From: Parasitella parasitica | Taxonomy: Eukaryota > Mucoromycota > Mucoromycetes > Mucorales > Mucoraceae | Assembly (NCBI GenBank): GCA_025201805.1 | Contig: MU619338.1 | Span: 100,573 to 121,008, forward strand | Length of the DNA stretch: 20,436 nt | Reading direction: 5' to 3' | In this document: piece after piece, positions 8,762 through 19,324 of the stretch | How positions within the stretch are numbered: position 1 is the stretch's first letter | Layout: each line of letters opens with the position of its first letter | Program-made: the position numbers and the translations under genes | Notes under the pieces: generated by a model | The model's database searches: none | Told to the model about the DNA's origin: nothing | Seen by the model: only the letters and a program-made list of their open reading frames with translations

Positions 8762-11333
8762 TTATATCCATTCTCTCGACATATTGGGTCTTAAGTCTCC
8801 TTCATCAATAATCAATTCGTCTTCAGTCATTAACGCAGACTGATCCATCAACGTCGCATCATTGTTCTTATCAACACGATTAATTAGCCAAGCATGTTCT
8901 TTGAGTTCAATATCCACCTCATCTTGAGAATCCCGAATAGAGTCGGCCATTTGAAATATATCAAAAGTGTCATTCATGCACGGTTGATTTGGATTTGATG
9001 CGTAACTTTTAGTGAAATTGTTTAAAAGAGCAGTTTCCAGTAACTCATTGACTAACTCAGCAGCATCTGTGTTGTTCAGGGCTTCATGATACTCTACAAT
9101 CGCTCGTGCTATGTTTCCCTTTAATTGATAAATCATGCCTATTGCTGCTCGAGCGTCTGCGTTTTTGGGATTTCGTGAAAGGGCATTTTCAAAGCATCGT
9201 AATGCGCGATCGTACTTTTGAAAACTAATCAGAAATTAATTGAGATGAAGACGTAACGCTTGAAACTTGTTTAACTTACGGTGGATGGCGATAAACATGT
9301 CCTAAATTGCACCAAATTTTTTCCCAAATTGAGCTTCGTTGAGATTGGCGTTTCTTGGCAAGCGATAAAGCAGTATGCAGATGTTCTAGAGAGTCTTTAT
9401 ATCTATTCATACCCGATTAGATTTTACAATATACAGTCAATGCGCGATACATGTTCTTACAGTCCTTGTTTATAGTAATAAACAGCCAATTCGTTAAATA
9501 AAAATGGGTCGTGGTTGCATTTATGAAGGCTTTTTGAGAAGTACTCGAAGGCCAAATTCAGTTTATTCTGTTCCATGTACTGCATTGCAACATTCATGTA
9601 TGGCAAATGCGATCTATAAGACGAGCAAAAGTATCAATAACACACTGCATATATAAATGATTTAGCTAATGTTACCCCGGAATCAATTTACTGCAAGCCA
9701 AATACGCATCAATCGCTTGGTCGTGATCCTTCTCCAACGAGAATGAGTGGCCATAACCTAACCATGATTGCTGAAAAAATCGATTGATAGTCAGCGCTTG
9801 ACTGAAATAACGCCTCGCTTCCAAATTCTTCTTGATATATAGATAGTACAACCCAACAGCATGCCATGCAACAGCCTCATCATTCAACCTATCAACTAGT
9901 TCTTGTGCATACTCGTACAGTTCGTTCTTCATCCCCATTTCGTATAAACATGACAGGTGGAGAGGAATGGATTCTGTAAAAAATGCATCTTGGGCTTTGA
10001 TCTCTTTGCAAACCTCTAAACAATTTTCATATCGACTTTCTGCAAAATAACCTTCTGCAACACTAAGCTGTACGTCCACGCTTTTTGCAATATTTTCTGA
10101 ATCCGAATCCATTCTCTTTCCATTTAAAACGTCCTTTTTCAGCTTAAGTCCATATAAATATCGAAAGTAATCCGAGTCCGCCCCACAATGCTCTTCATAG
10201 GGCAGTGTCATCACAAACTCCCATTCTAGTACGCAGTGTCGTTAGCTGCACGTCCTGGATTGATCCGCACCCTTTTCCTACCTGCTTTCTCTTCCATCAT
10301 ATTGTATTTAACTAGCGCCTCTAATGCATCATAGCACTTGACATCGACCGTCAATGCTTCCTTGAAACATTCCCTTGCTTTATCAATATCTTTGATCAGT
10401 AGATATGCTTTTCCTCGAGCATAGCACATGACAGATTCCAATTTAACGCATCCTTCCATTGTATCGTCCTGAATTATGTCTATTTTCATATATTTTCAAT
10501 AGAAAGAAAAACGGCTACATCAATGGCTATCACCCACCTTTCTTTTGAGAAAACGGGTTTCCATGGCCCAAATAATCCAGGGCATCAATTCCATTTTCTA
10601 GGGCAAGCTTCATGTTCATTAGTGGACCCATAAATCAAAATTGAATTATGCATAGTTACCGAGCAGAGAGCAGCTAAATATCGACATTGCACGCTCTTAT
10701 TCAAGGTGTGTTTCTTATTTAATATTTCAAGGGCTCGCTCATATTGCTGCTGTTGATAATACGATAATGCAATGTAATAAATATCATTCATTGTGTCTAT
10801 TGTTTGTGATGCAGGATAATGAAACTTTGAATATTCAGGAGACTAGTATATACTGGCATCAAACAAATACCTGTAGAGATCATGAGCTTTTCACCGAAAA
10901 ATGAAGCAGCGCCTGGCAGGAAATTATTCATAGCATCTTGTCGTAATGTTCTCAGCCGATCTTCTCGAGTATTGTGTTTTCCTAGGAACGAAGGTTGCTC
11001 AGGAGCGAATAAATTCTTTGATATGCCGGATGTGCTCAAAATAGGTTCAGAATCGGTCGAGTCAATGCTGATATGATCACCACCATGTTGAGTTGTCGCT
11101 GAGAATGTTCGTAAATCTTCGCTTCTGTCAAAAAAAGGACTATCCCCGAGTCCTCCCCCTACCCCTCCTGATTGTCGACTATGAAAATTGATGGGCGAGG
11201 AGGATAAATCGTCAAATTCACTACTTAATGGCCTCGGGGGAGTATTCATTGAACGTGAGCTATCATACGAAGATTCAGTGCGAAGTGGCGTCGTCCTAGT
11301 TCGCGGAGGTGATGATGCGTTTCTAGAGTGCAT
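8762..11333 (-). CDS. CDC16: Anaphase-promoting complex subunit Cdc16/Cut9 (Apc6), 8 exons, about 718 aa
   Basis: This is a TPR scaffold subunit of the APC/C ubiquitin ligase, which targets mitotic cyclin and securin in the nucleus. The minus-strand exons are 11333-10871, 10796-10660, 10607-10538, 10479-10282, 10225-9676, 9613-9461, 9402-9280 and 9224-8762. They total 2157 nt in frame, with introns of 74, 52, 58, 56, 62, 58 and 55 nt. Cut9-like marks are CRYLAALCS, ALDYLGHGNPF, KLESVMCYARGKAY, AKECYKEAL-like ARECFKEALTVDVKCYDA, EWEFVMTLPY, IPLHLSCLYEMG, WHAVGLYYLYI, EARRYFSQAL, GYGHSFSLEKDHDQAIDAY, and WCNLGHVYRH. TPR repeats fill about residues 155-590. Residues 1-110 are Ser/Pro/Thr-rich with several SP/TP sites and look disordered. 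The C-terminal 110 residues are acidic and non-TPR. The upstream region of 540 bp separates it from the carnitine acetyltransferase gene. Confidence 0.92.
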
Positions 11334-11875
11334 GGATATATATTAAACAATATTCGCGTTGTATTGGAAAAAAGCAGAAAAAGCAAAACACAACATTAGA
11401 GTCACATACCGTCGTATTTAAACCAGTTCAAAGCGAGATCAACAGAACATTCAATCAGCGTTGGGACCAAAAATTTCATGTTTGTTCCTGAATTTTTGGT
11501 TAACATTGAAAATAGGGCCTTTTGAGACATCAAAAGAATAAAAGACATAAATGTTTAAGGCGAACTGGTACATGTATACAACCCACAGGTCTACAAGCAA
11601 CGGTTTCTTTTGAAGATAACTCAATAATGCAGCATCTTGAGAATGGCGCGTGCTCCAAGAAAATAATCATAACAAACAATCAAAAATAGAAAGACACTCT
11701 TCCAGATCACTCTGCATAGGGGAAAAAAAGGTGTTTATTACGGAATTGTCAAAAAAAAAGGGAGAAAAAAAGAGAAGAGATATCGCTTGAATAGATGTTT
11801 TATGTGCAATGGAATATAATCAACAGATTCCTTTAATGAATGTTGTATTTCTTCTATATATTTTACAAAATCTAA
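11334..11875. other. Gap between CDC16 and CAT2 (5' flank of one, 3' flank of the other)
   Basis: No gene is seen. It must hold the CDC16 promoter on the right side of that gene and the CAT2 3' untranslated region at 11875 downward. A minus-strand AATAAA at 11739-11734 lies about 137 nt past the CAT2 stop and is a candidate polyadenylation signal. A/G-rich tracts are present around 11720-11780. Confidence 0.45.
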
Positions 11876-13942
11876 TTACAACTTGGCTTGGGCAGGAACC
11901 TCAGTCATCAATAAATCACGCAATTCATTGCAGGCATCTTCAAGACATTGCTTGAATTGATAAGTACCGCCAATATACTTCTTTCCATGAACTTCAAGAT
12001 CCTTAACACTAGCAACATTAAACTGAAGAGCGTTATTCTTAATCATATAAGCACAACCAAAGCCATCATTCACAACTTGACCCCAGCCATAGCCATCGAA
12101 ATGTTCAGATGATAATTGAGAGGTAGAAAGATACCAGTGAGAAGAGTAAGCGTAGACAGGATCAGCAAATAGCGCAGGCGTGGATTCCCCTTGCTTCAAA
12201 CTGTTCTTCAAACCAAACAAATGACGATCGACGCCATGAGCATTGACAGCAGTAGCCATGTACTGGCCTTGTGATTTAAGAGCAGCACGGAAAGCAGCAA
12301 TCTTTTGACCAGTGGGCAAATTAGGGTCTTCCATGGCCTTAACAAAGGCAACCGATTCATCAGAGACAGTGCGAGATGTCTCTGTGCGGCCACGCTGGAA
12401 CTTGCGAGTTTGACCAGACTCGTAGGTGGGACGAGATGTGCCAAACATCTTGTAATAGGCAAGTTGAATTGCCATTTGAGCAAAACCATCAGGAGAGCAC
12501 TTGAATTTCTTGATTAGATTCTTACCAAATGATTGATAGGCGAGAACGGTCATTTCATGGTTGGCGATCAGCTGATCAAAGTCCTTTTCAGCAACTTGGA
12601 TAGAATCTTCGATATTCTTGTTGGTGACAAAAGAAAGTTGCTCGGGTTGAGGAATGTTGGAGCGAATGCTGTCGCTACCATGCTTGATCAGGTTTCTAGC
12701 AAGACTAATAATGCAGTATATTAGCTTTTCCAATCTTAAAGATTATGATGAATAATCGGATATGATCCCTTACCCGTCACAGACATATTCATTCAAACGG
12801 CAAGTGGCTGTACCGTCCATACAAGAGTGCTACGAATTCAATTATGTCAGCATAAACGATTTCTTCACATGACTCTTGGTCTTACCTCTCCCATAAAACC
12901 AGCTCTGCCGTTGTCAAACACAATAAATTGAAGAGGCTTGTCGAAATAACGGTTACGACCGTCGCCATGCCAACAAGCACGGCACAATTCATCACGAGTT
13001 TTGGGAGTTAAATCATCAAGACATACAACAAATGACGATGTCTCGATCTTTTCCAAAACTTGCTTGTTGAGAGGATTGGCAGCTAGTAATTCATCACGGA
13101 CCTATTCAAATAATCAATACAAGCCTTTTATACCGTACTTACGACTTACATCAGTCCATGTGTCACGGTTTTCAGAGGTCAAAACACCAATTGGGAGGCC
13201 CTTGATGTCACCGGCTTGATCAATAACGCTTTGGAATTGCTGCTCAAGCTCCTTGGTGCTGAGTTGAACGCCATTGTAAACGGTATCAATGAAATAAAAC
13301 TTGTTCTTACGAATAGCAATAATGTGAGTGTTCTTGAAAGGATCATACGAAGCGGCCAAATCGCTAGGCTTCTTGGCGATACGGCAATTGTTAAACATGT
13401 ATTTGTATGAATCCATACACAAGGGTTCACCCTTAGCATACTCAGGCTCCAAGTTGTTCTCGACAACGAGCTTCTTGAATTCGAGAGCAGCAGTAGTGAT
13501 AGCAGCAGCTCGTTGAGCAGGAATCTTACGGAATTTATCATCCTTGTAAGCGAAAAAGTAAGAGACGTAAATGACAACAGGATCACGATAACCCATGTAG
13601 GCTTGATCATTCCACCATTCTTCCATCCAATTGACAATTTCCGGATTTTGAGCACGAGCAACAAGACGCTTTTGCAACTCTTGGCCTAAACCACCGGGAG
13701 CCTCAAATTCCTTGACAGCTTGCTCGGTTTTTCTGTATTCCTCTTCAGTTAAAAGGGGATGAACAGACTTGAGATACTTTTGAAGTGTTTCGCTGAGAGC
13801 AGGAACAGGGAGCTTGGGAAGATTTTTTTGATAGCGAAGCATAGGGCCAGCAGCGCTGATATCAACAGGAGTTTTGGGATTCTATGTTCTTGCATGAGTT
13901 GGTCGTCTACTAGCAACAGCCCATTATACTTACAGGTGCCAT
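11876..13942 (-). CDS. CAT2: Carnitine O-acetyltransferase with peroxisomal signal AKL, 5 exons, about 613 aa
   Basis: This enzyme transfers acetyl groups between CoA and carnitine, so that acetyl units from peroxisomal beta-oxidation can move to mitochondria. The minus-strand exons are 13942-13934 (only nine coding bases, MAP), 13881-13150, 13101-12886, 12829-12774 and 12704-11876. They total 1842 nt in frame; introns are 52, 48, 56 and 69 nt. Choline/carnitine acyltransferase marks are LPKLPVPALSETLQKYL near the N-terminus, WWNDQAYMGYRDPVVIY, WHGDGRNRYFDKPLQFIV, GFMGEHSCMDGTATCRLNE with the catalytic His at about residue 320 (first residue of exon 4), RGRTET, and the STSQL motif at 531-533 followed by DGYGWGQVVNDGFGCAY. 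The last three residues, AKL, form a PTS1. The first 16 residues carry few basic residues, so a mitochondrial presequence is not obvious; a second Met is at residue 17. In yeast Cat2 one gene serves both organelles. Confidence 0.95.
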
Positions 13943-16740
13943 TTCGATTATTTTAATCTTTAAAAAGAAGAAGGAAGAAATACAATTATATCATCTCCCT
14001 AAAAGCTAGTCCTAAATAATGCTATTTTTGCGGGGTAATTCATAACTGTCAGCATAAATCAATTGGTTATCTAATGTCTACTGCCAGGGCAACAACGGTT
14101 TGTGTAACCCTTTTAATCTGCTTTAGTCATATTTTAAGAGGTTTTTCTTTTACTACAGTGAGCTCATAAAAATAGTCGAACAGAAAGAATTTGAACAGGA
14201 AAGCTTCTTTCACTTCTTTAGGTGATTCATAAAAGTTTGATATCGTGTGAACTATTTGTTTGAAGAAACAGTGCATTTTACACAAGATGGGATCAATTTA
14301 TTCGTAAACTTGGACCAAATACTACTGTAGATACTGCTGTAAATACTGCTGACACATTATATGTAGTGCTTGTATATGAAAATGGGCAGCACTAAAATAA
14401 TCTTGTCGTGCACTTTTCTATTTCCCACGAACAACATATTTAAGATTTGTAATTTAGAACTTTTTATATAACAAATTCATGGAAAAATGTTCTCAAATGT
14501 TGACAAAACCCAAAAACAAACAACTTTTTGCATAATGTTATGGTATCACCAAAACGAAAACATCAGTGTAAACTATTTACCATTCAACCTCTCTTGCAAT
14601 AGTTGTATCTATATTTGACAATGATTATTTTACATTAGTATATCCATGAAATGCACACGTAACAAAATTATCTATACGATGAAAGCGCCATGATTTCAAG
14701 AGAGCTATAAATATCAGTCGTTAGCACATGAAAGCTTGAAAAGGTAAAATTTACTTTTACTCGAAGAATTAAGTTGTAGCTGGTAGTATAACTAATTGGC
14801 GTTAATGATATATAATATAACATGTGTTTGTCTCAAGACACCGAGTATTATTGCATCACATTAGAGTCTTAGAAATATGAATATCTAATACAAAAATTGA
14901 CTTTTCGAAGAGCCAATTTCGTTACTACCAGCGTCGCTGCTATGGTCTATCTGTCGAATATTTCATTTGCTATGATACACAAAACATTTCAAGAGCGGCG
15001 ATAGATTCTATACTGGACAGGTCAGGTCCAAGTAAAAATGCTTCTTCAACGTATTTCATTTTCTAACTGACGGTCTTCTGCGTTTGACATACAACAAATC
15101 TCATGGACGATGAAGCACATTTACACTCATAATTGGCTCTAGGCTCTCATTTCGTCAAAAAAATCAAGCATCACATTTTATTCAAGGGACATCACTAGAC
15201 GTGAAGGATTTAATGCTTTTTTGTTGTTTCTCTTTGGTTCAAATTAATTGTTAAAGCTTTCTACAACACGCTGGGCTATCTGTATCATCGTTTGAAATTG
15301 ATTTAAAATCTCATTTTATTGGCACAAGCCTGGTTCTTCTAGCTAAGTCGAGAGTTTAGATTTATGACATGAATTCTACATAAACGGTACAAACATGCAT
15401 TTGATATTTATTATCACCAATTTTGCGAAATTCGATGCGTATGCAGCTCAAATGATAATTGACAATGTTACACAGCTGTATAATGAAACATCAAGTGAAA
15501 TATGAATCACTACATATTGTTCCATTCAGACGGCTTCGACAACTTCGTTACTTCAAATATGAGACACATTCGTAAAAGTGTCTACGAGTCTAAAAAATTC
15601 CACACGTTTTTTTGTAACAATGTTGGTACGATTCTAGCTTCACTTAATGATGATATGGACCCAATAGTAATAAGATTATTTCTTTGTGTAAAATACATTA
15701 TCAAATCACTTCAGATCCATGGAGAACGTAGATTTTATTCATTTATTACAAGTTTACGTAAAAAGAATGAATTAAAAGCATTCTAACCTTTGATGTAAAA
15801 AACTATTTATATTTTTATGCGATCAAACTTCATACGCAGATATATATTTGATGGTCAGGAAGCGTTTTATAGTTATTTACAAAAGGAGAGACATAACTAT
15901 TTACACAAATGCACAAACCCAAGAAAAGCGCAGCATAGTCTTGAATATATGCATGTAAATAAATTGCTCAACAATGAATGAAAGAATTTATGTTCTCGGC
16001 TTATTATCATTCACAAAAGAATATTTAACCTCTTTGTTTAAGAATAGGCTTTCACCACTATATAAATTCATAAGCTTACTCTAGAAGAAAACATTGATTG
16101 ATGACTTTCTCGAGCTAATATCGACTCTGGATATAAATATGACAACTATAACAGTTATGCTAGGTTTTTATTATCTAAGGGTCAATTTGAAAATGCTTTT
16201 CGATGCTGAAAGCACTACCAACAAGAGGAGTCATGAAGATCGTCTCGATTAGTAACTTTCGAATTATCGATTCTAGAACATGTTCTGAACGGATTATTTT
16301 TACTCTGAGCAATCTTTTGTCTACAAGTAACAAAAGTTATTTTCATGTGTAAATCAACAAACGACTTTCGCTTTATGAATGCGTGCTTGCTCACAATGGC
16401 AAATGCTGCTAAAAAAAATTGGTACCCTTCATCTCCAGAACCGCCCCTGAAAATATGTTTGCCCTCCAACCCTTTTTAATTTCTGCCTACCAAAAATGGG
16501 ATCAGCATTTCACATGTTTTTATAAACTGCATTGATTATCATTAGGTTTCAATAGAGATACAATGAAAGTATTTATTTAGTATGCATAACTGTTGCTCTA
16601 TTGCTTCAGGGTATTATTTCATTTGTTCAATGATATATAATTGGAAACGGAGTTCGCCAAAAGAGAAGAAAGCGGCAAATCGGTAAACAAAACAAAACAA
16701 CATTGAGAAGAATCGAGAGAAGAAGGAGGAGGGAAAAGTG
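13943..16740. other. Large AT-rich gap without a supported gene
   Basis: This 2.8-kb stretch contains the promoter side of CAT2 at its left end and the 3' flank of the zinc-finger gene at its right end. A 94-codon ATG frame at 15502-15786 (+) has no recognisable motif and its composition follows the local AT bias. A three-copy 12-bp repeat lies at 14319-14354. An (AAAAC)n-like stretch is near 16684-16700. I see no RNA gene and no transposon end. Confidence 0.5.
14319..14354 (+). repeat. Three tandem copies of a 12-bp unit ATACTGCTGTAA
   Basis: The copies are ATACTACTGTAG, ATACTGCTGTAA and ATACTGCTGACA, directly adjacent. The array lies about 380 bp upstream of the CAT2 start codon. It may be a minisatellite by chance or a regulatory repeat; there is nothing to decide. 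Confidence 0.7.
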
Positions 16741-16761
16741 AGGGGGGGGGAGGAGGAGGGG
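16741..16761 (+). repeat. G-rich tract (G9 plus GGA repeats) in the 3' flank of the zinc-finger gene
   Basis: A run of nine G at 16742-16750 is followed by AGGAGGAGGGG. It is preceded by about 30 nt that are almost all purine (from 16711). It begins 17 bp beyond the minus-strand stop codon, so the transcript of the zinc-finger gene would carry the complementary C/U-rich tract in its 3' untranslated region. The G-rich strand is the template strand and has G-quadruplex or triplex potential. Confidence 0.85.
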
Positions 16762-16777
16762 TCATCATCTACCATGT

Positions 16778-17632
16778 TTATTTTTTTGATCTTCCTAATC
16801 TATGAACTCGAAGGTGTCTACGCATGTTACTTTGTACACTGAATTGTCGACCGCAGCCCTCTTCTTGGCAGACAAAAGGCTTTTCACCGGTATGTGAATA
16901 GGTGTGAATGCGAAGCGACGAAGGACGATTGAATGCCTTTTTGCAAAAAGGGCAGTAGTATCTTCCTGTTTGTTCATCTCTTGCTACCAAGACATTTTCA
17001 TAGTCTTCCAACTTTTTTTCATGCTTCTTATCCTCTAATTCATTCAAGAACAGCGTTGGGCCCATGTTGAGTGCAGCATCTAATTGCTTTTGCTGAGGGG
17101 AGTCTTTAAAGTTTGCTGGAGGACTATCGGTATGGGCTCTAACCGTTTGGGGTTGTTGGCACTGTTGCTGCTGCTGTTCACTGATATGGGGCAGACTATT
17201 TGAATATAAATCAGATTGAATTGTGGTATTGGCGGATACAGTGCGACGATGTCGATTCTTTAAAGAAGAAGTCGAAGAAGTTGAAAGAAAATGCGGAAGA
17301 GGTGGTAAAACCACGGAAGAATTGGCAAGAGAGATTGATCTGGTATGACTCGCACCATGCGGCCTTCTAAGGATTTCTGTTGAGATGTTTCCAGTAGCAT
17401 TGGCAGGCGGCATCATCATCCAACTCGGTTGAGGATTATCGCTTCCCTCGGGTATAACATTGGTTGCAGGTGCTGAAAGCGATAATTGCTGCAATTCAGA
17501 TGGAAGATTACTTATACTTGCGCTTTGTCTATTGTGTTGTCTTTTCGGCTGATCTAGGGAAGTCGAATTTAATAGGAATTGAATAGACGGTAAGCTTGGT
17601 TTTTCGTATGTTTGATGATGATGATGAGACAT
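16778..17632 (-). CDS. Two-finger C2H2 zinc-finger protein, probable transcription factor, 284 aa
   Basis: This is a single-exon gene. I start it at the ATG at 17632 (MSHHHHQTYEK), because the longer open frame upstream begins only with a non-ATG codon. Two classical fingers sit at the very C-terminus: C227-x2-C230-x12-H243-x3-H247 and C255-x4-C260-x12-H273-x3-H277, joined by the TGEKPF linker. The finger helices read NRPSSLRIHTYSH and VQSNMRRHLRVH, typical of fungal DNA-binding proteins with a C-terminal finger pair. The basic tail RLGRSKK may aid nuclear import. Residues 1-200 are low complexity, rich in Ser, Gln, Pro and Asn, with four His near the start, a short LPSIQFLL block and a broken poly-Gln run (about residues 151-160, encoded by a CTG/TTG-type repeat near 17160-17177). 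The target genes are unknown. The 3' flank holds a long G-rich/C-rich tract. Confidence 0.88.
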   Translation of the reverse strand: MSHHHHQTYEKPSLPSIQFLLNSTSLDQPKRQHNRQSASISNLPSELQQLSLSAPATNVIPEGSDNPQPSWMMMPPANATGNISTEILRRPHGASHTRSISLANSSVVLPPLPHFLSTSSTSSLKNRHRRTVSANTTIQSDLYSNSLPHISEQQQQQCQQPQTVRAHTDSPPANFKDSPQQKQLDAALNMGPTLFLNELEDKKHEKKLEDYENVLVARDEQTGRYYCPFCKKAFNRPSSLRIHTYSHTGEKPFVCQEEGCGRQFSVQSNMRRHLRVHRLGRSKK

Positions 17633-19324
17633 TGGAAGAGAAAGAAATGAAAATGAAATAGAAAGCAAGAGATACCAAAACTTGCCCTAAATACAGAATC
17701 GGAGTCCTACTTATAAGCGGTGATCCTCATTCTTTAATACCTTGATCCCCTTTTGCTCCTATTCATCTCATTCTGGACTATACCATTCATACTAGCCATG
17801 ATTCGAAAGCTTAAAAATGAAGTGAATCAACAAAGAGAGAAATAAATGACAGCATATAGAAGTGAAAGCGTTGAATTCCTGAAACATAGAGCATTGAAAC
17901 TTTTATTTTTGTTTGGATATACGAATATACCAATTGCGCCAGCCTGAAAATTAAAGCCACCATCCAGGATGGTAAGCAGGTATATAATTAAGGTTGAGTG
18001 TACAGCAATTTGGTTTTTTTGCAATCTTCTTACACAAAACGATTTCCTTGGACACCACATTATCATGACACTCTATTAAACAACGCCTGCCCAATGTGCA
18101 TCCTTGAAAAATAGATGTTTGTCTTTAAAAATGATTTTTTATAGCTAAAATAAATGTTCGCTTCTATGAGACTTTATAAAATGCATATTAGGTGAGGGCA
18201 TATCGATAAATAATCTAGTTCAAGATGGTATTTATTTTAAAATATTGAAACGTTGTTCCCAAACAAGTAGCATGATATTTTACAGTAGGTTAAGGCTATT
18301 ACTGATAAAAATAAGGGTGCCGTCAAAGAAAAACCTATAATTTAAGTTGAGACTAACGAGACGCAATACATATCTCACTTTTTCTTGTTAATAGAACTTG
18401 AATTGATGCAAGATGTGCAGAGCGTATCGTACCGAAGCTTGTCTTCTATGTATGCGTTTCCGAATACAATTCTGGGGCAATATTGTAATACAAGATATTG
18501 ACATGATACATTTATAAAATATACCCTTGATGGTAAGTGCTGATACAGTGAGAAATGCAGCCTCTTTTGCCTGACTTCCTGTCAAAGTCAGCTTGGTATA
18601 TAGTAACCATCTTGCTATATTTTCGTTCTAGTTTATACAATGTATGGTCATATTATTCATCTTGTGTGGAGTTGCATTGAAATAATACTGATCACATAAA
18701 TTAGTCATGGTCAGCTCTGCCCATAAACTCGAAAACAGTTCTTGTTTATTTTCTGATGCGAATAAAAAGCAACACGTCTTGAAAAAAAAAAAGAAAGATC
18801 AGGTTACTTAAATCAACGATTGATGATAGCATAACACTGTATCCACAATTTCTGTAGATTGCAATGGCAAATAGAAACAATGATTTTTTTTTTTTTGCAA
18901 AACTATTGAAGATAGCCATTAAATGAAGCAAATTTTTTCTATCAAAAGATGTGCAAGGTTCTACAAAATATTTTAATAACAAATTGCTTGAACGTGATGA
19001 ATTCTACACCTTTATAAATCTATCAAAGTTGCTTTGTGGCCTTTTCAAGGAAACAGCTTTTAAAATTGGAGCGTGTATTTTATAGCAATCCTACAGACGT
19101 ATAAAAAATATCAATAAAACGCAAAGGATCATACCAATTGGATAATGCTCATAAAAAAAAGCTCATCGGTAATATTAAAGGTGTTAAAACTACTTAAAGT
19201 GGCCATTTTTGCTTTAAAAAGGTTAAAAAAGCCAGCAGTTGTGGCTGAGGTTGAAAACCGGTTGTTCTTCACAAACAATAAACGATCCTAATTTCAAGTT
19301 TTCTCTTTCCGATAAACAATTATA
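17633..19324. other. Gap between zinc-finger gene and LINE ORF1
   Basis: The left part is the presumed promoter of the minus-strand zinc-finger gene. On that strand TATAAG lies about 80 nt before the ATG (around 17715), and an AGGGG stress-element-like word lies at 17751-17747. The remainder is AT-rich with A and T homopolymers near 18780-18792 and 18883-18895, and no frame with family features. The last 100-150 bp before 19325 are probably the LINE 5' untranslated region, but I cannot place the element boundary. Confidence 0.45.

Noticed and set aside
12208-12724. Overlapping frames on both strands within CAT2
   Set aside because: They are shadows of the long CAT2 exon 5, which has clear carnitine acyltransferase motifs.
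15502-15786. 94-codon ATG frame on the plus strand
   Set aside because: No family feature, no neighbouring splice sites that extend it, composition follows local bias. Not excluded, but not supportable.
16215-16469. 84-codon minus-strand frame
   Set aside because: Begins with TTG rather than ATG and shows no domain.
17633-17668. Longer N-terminus for the zinc-finger protein
   Set aside because: The extra 12 codons begin with TTG; the first ATG is at 17632.
17827-18982. Several 65-79-codon minus-strand frames
   Set aside because: Low-complexity hydrophobic translations of AT-rich DNA with homopolymers; nothing recognisable.
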